A DNA stretch of 64,000 bases. Origin: Paenibacillus xylanexedens (GTDB lineage: Bacteria; Bacillota; Bacilli; Paenibacillales; Paenibacillaceae). The position numbers were made by a program, and so were the translations under genes. Below the pieces are notes generated by a model, which saw only the letters and a list, made by a program, of their open reading frames with translations, was not told where the DNA came from and made no database searches. This document shows, in pieces, positions 62,538 to 64,000 of the stretch (position 1 is its first letter; each line of letters starts with the position of its first letter). Location: the NCBI RefSeq assembly GCF_017874615.1, contig NZ_JAGIKV010000023.1:59059-123058 (forward strand), given 5' to 3'.

Positions 62538-63752
62538 ATGCAACTATGGCAGGAGATGGAGCGGGAAGGCATGGAGGAACTCATTTTTTGCCATGATGCA
62601 GATAGTGGATTGAGGGCGGTCATTGCCATTCATAACACGGTCCTTGGACCTGCGCTCGGCGGATGCCGCTACTGGACGTATGCGTCCGAGGAAGAAGCTG
62701 TTCGGGATGCTGTAAAGCTTGCCAAAGGCATGACGTACAAAAATGCAATCTCCGGACTGCCGTATGGTGGCGGGAAAGTGGTCATATGGAATGTGCCTTT
62801 TGTGAAGAATACAAAACCGGATGAGGATGGTTGCGGATCTCATAGTGGTGAGCAGGTCGCTGGAGATCTAGGGGTAGATCAGCAAAAAGGCGCTGCCGCT
62901 GAACAGAAAGTCGCCGCTGATGAGATGACACATCCACAAGATAAAAGTCTGGATACAGACGTATCCAAGCGGGCGCAGAGCTTTCGCGCACTGGGTCGTT
63001 GTCTGGAGCGGCTGAACGGACGGTACGTGACCGGTCTTGATCTGGGTACCACGGCGACAGACATGGACCAGATCCGATTGGAGACCGCACACGTGACGGA
63101 CACCACGGGTTCGCTTGGGGCGCAGGATGATTTCACTGCCGAGATGACCGCCTACGGCGTACACATCGGCATTGTGACCTCGCTGCGCCAGCAAGGCATT
63201 GCATCTTTGCAGGGCATTCCCGTTGCCGTCCAGGGACTGGGCAAGGTCGGGCATGCCCTGTGCCGTTACCTGCATGCAGCCGGGGCACGGCTCATTGTGG
63301 CAGACGTTGTACCGGAGCGTGTACAACGTGCCCTTGTGCAGTTCAGCGGCACCATCTCGGCCGATCCGGCCCATATCCACGCCGCTGACTGCAAGGTCTT
63401 CGCCCCCTGTGCCCTAGGGGGCGTACTGACCCCGGCAACGGTGGAGGAGCTGCGCTGCTCCATCGTTGCCGGGGCGGCCAACAACCAGCTGAGTGAACGA
63501 CAGCTGGTTGCAGGCCGCATGCAGGAGCGCGGCATCCTGTACGCGCCTGATTATGTGCTCAACGCAGGCGGAATCATCTCCACCGCCTACGAGCTGGAAG
63601 GCGCCGGGCCTGACCTAATCCGCCAAAAAGTGGCGGGGATTGCAGGCACGCTGAGCAAGGTATACGCAGAGGCTACGCAATCTGCGATCTCCACAGCCGA
63701 TGCAGCCGATCGGCTGGCAGAATCCATCCTCCGCTCAGGCCATACAAAATAG
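62538..63752 (+). CDS. Glu/Leu/Phe/Val dehydrogenase family enzyme with an internal insertion
   Basis: 404 residues from ATG 62538, behind AAGGGGG; a longer frame upstream is unlikely. The catalytic domain has PALGGCRYWTYASEEEA, KGMTYKNAISGLPYGGGK with Lys68 and Lys80, and catalytic Asp168 in GLDLGTTATDMD. The NAD domain has GLGKVG at 233-238 and CALGGVLTP, AGAANNQL, YAPDYVLNAGG. Closest in pattern to leucine dehydrogenase, which deaminates branched-chain amino acids with NAD. About 54 extra hydrophilic residues lie between residues 84 and 148. GC content rises visibly after about 63180. Confidence 0.83.
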   Translation: MQLWQEMEREGMEELIFCHDADSGLRAVIAIHNTVLGPALGGCRYWTYASEEEAVRDAVKLAKGMTYKNAISGLPYGGGKVVIWNVPFVKNTKPDEDGCGSHSGEQVAGDLGVDQQKGAAAEQKVAADEMTHPQDKSLDTDVSKRAQSFRALGRCLERLNGRYVTGLDLGTTATDMDQIRLETAHVTDTTGSLGAQDDFTAEMTAYGVHIGIVTSLRQQGIASLQGIPVAVQGLGKVGHALCRYLHAAGARLIVADVVPERVQRALVQFSGTISADPAHIHAADCKVFAPCALGGVLTPATVEELRCSIVAGAANNQLSERQLVAGRMQERGILYAPDYVLNAGGIISTAYELEGAGPDLIRQKVAGIAGTLSKVYAEATQSAISTADAADRLAESILRSGHTK

Positions 63753-64000
63753 GGCATCCAACCCTGCTACCTATGTATATTCACACCGCCCACACATTCT
63801 TCGTCACTCTAATGTTCAAAGCTATAGCATATCTGGAACTCATTATAGCTTCACTGGATTTCGACATTTCGACGTACTGAAAGAGAGCCTCCACTGCTTT
63901 ACTTCATTCTAGCTATGATGAACGTAACCGCAAAAATAGCCCTCCATATTGCTGCACATCGTAGGTTAAAATGGAAAGTAAGAACCACCATTTCAGAGCT
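63753..64000. other. Intergenic sequence at the window end, nothing seen
   Basis: No frame with a ribosome binding site, no clear terminator and no recognisable repeat were found in this stretch. Confidence 0.4.

Overview
The window looks like a chromosomal piece of a Paenibacillus-type Bacillota. The support is two-component/AraC-regulated carbohydrate ABC importers, S-layer homology and copper-amine-oxidase stalk domain proteins, secreted pectate lyase, mannan phosphorolysis genes, strong AGGAGG ribosome binding sites and CcpA cre and Fur boxes of the Bacillus kind. The genus is inferred from gene content and style, not from a marker gene. Most genes lie on the minus strand. I see no rRNA, tRNA, CRISPR array, prophage or intact insertion sequence.

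Layout. 1-1273: end of a TrpX-type ABC importer (permease cut by the window edge, lipoprotein binding protein). 1611-3096: a frameshifted phosphotransferase relic and an Rpn-type PD-(D/E)XK nuclease. 3289-4836: SufR-like regulator with the tRNA hydroxylase TrhO. 5076-8455: OmpR-type two-component system with a beta-propeller lipoprotein. 8850-12327: second Rpn nuclease, AraC regulator, MATE exporter. 12565-18393: sugar importer with its YesM/YesN-like two-component pair. 18952-21908: a second sugar importer. 22171-24751: lspA, a UPF0303 protein and a PadR-controlled membrane protein. 24912-28472: nucleoside hydrolase and a DUF350/glutathionylspermidine-synthase-like operon. 28730-31071: ABC-F protein with an attenuated leader holding a 53-codon reading frame. 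31185-35164: small membrane protein, glycosyltransferase, phosphotransferase, TetR regulator and a flavodoxin-fold oxidoreductase that share an operator.

35263-44089 is an AT-richer accessory island: a 1123-residue surface protein, an SLH protein, a stalk-domain protein, and what I read as a type VII secretion toxin module of the TslA kind. That module comprises a lipase with its helical targeting domain at the C-terminus, a WXG100-like partner, two TilA/DUF1433-like candidate immunity proteins, and decayed fragments of further toxin and immunity genes. The secretion machinery itself is not in the window.

44172-49421 is a NikABCDE-like importer behind a near-perfect promoter and a perfect 7-1-7 Fur box. 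49719-59016 is a mannan-oligosaccharide locus: importer, GH113 mannanase, two GH130 phosphorylases, a mannobiose/cellobiose 2-epimerase and a LacI regulator, with LacI-type operators in both divergent promoters. 59092-63752 holds a membrane protein, a cre-controlled pectate lyase, a UPF0316 protein and an amino-acid dehydrogenase with an unusual insertion.

A structured repeat of about 200 bases occurs three times (8500, 18502, 51733), always in the same orientation just upstream of a minus-strand gene, with a compensatory change in one stem. All family names come from reading the sequences by eye; no database search was run.
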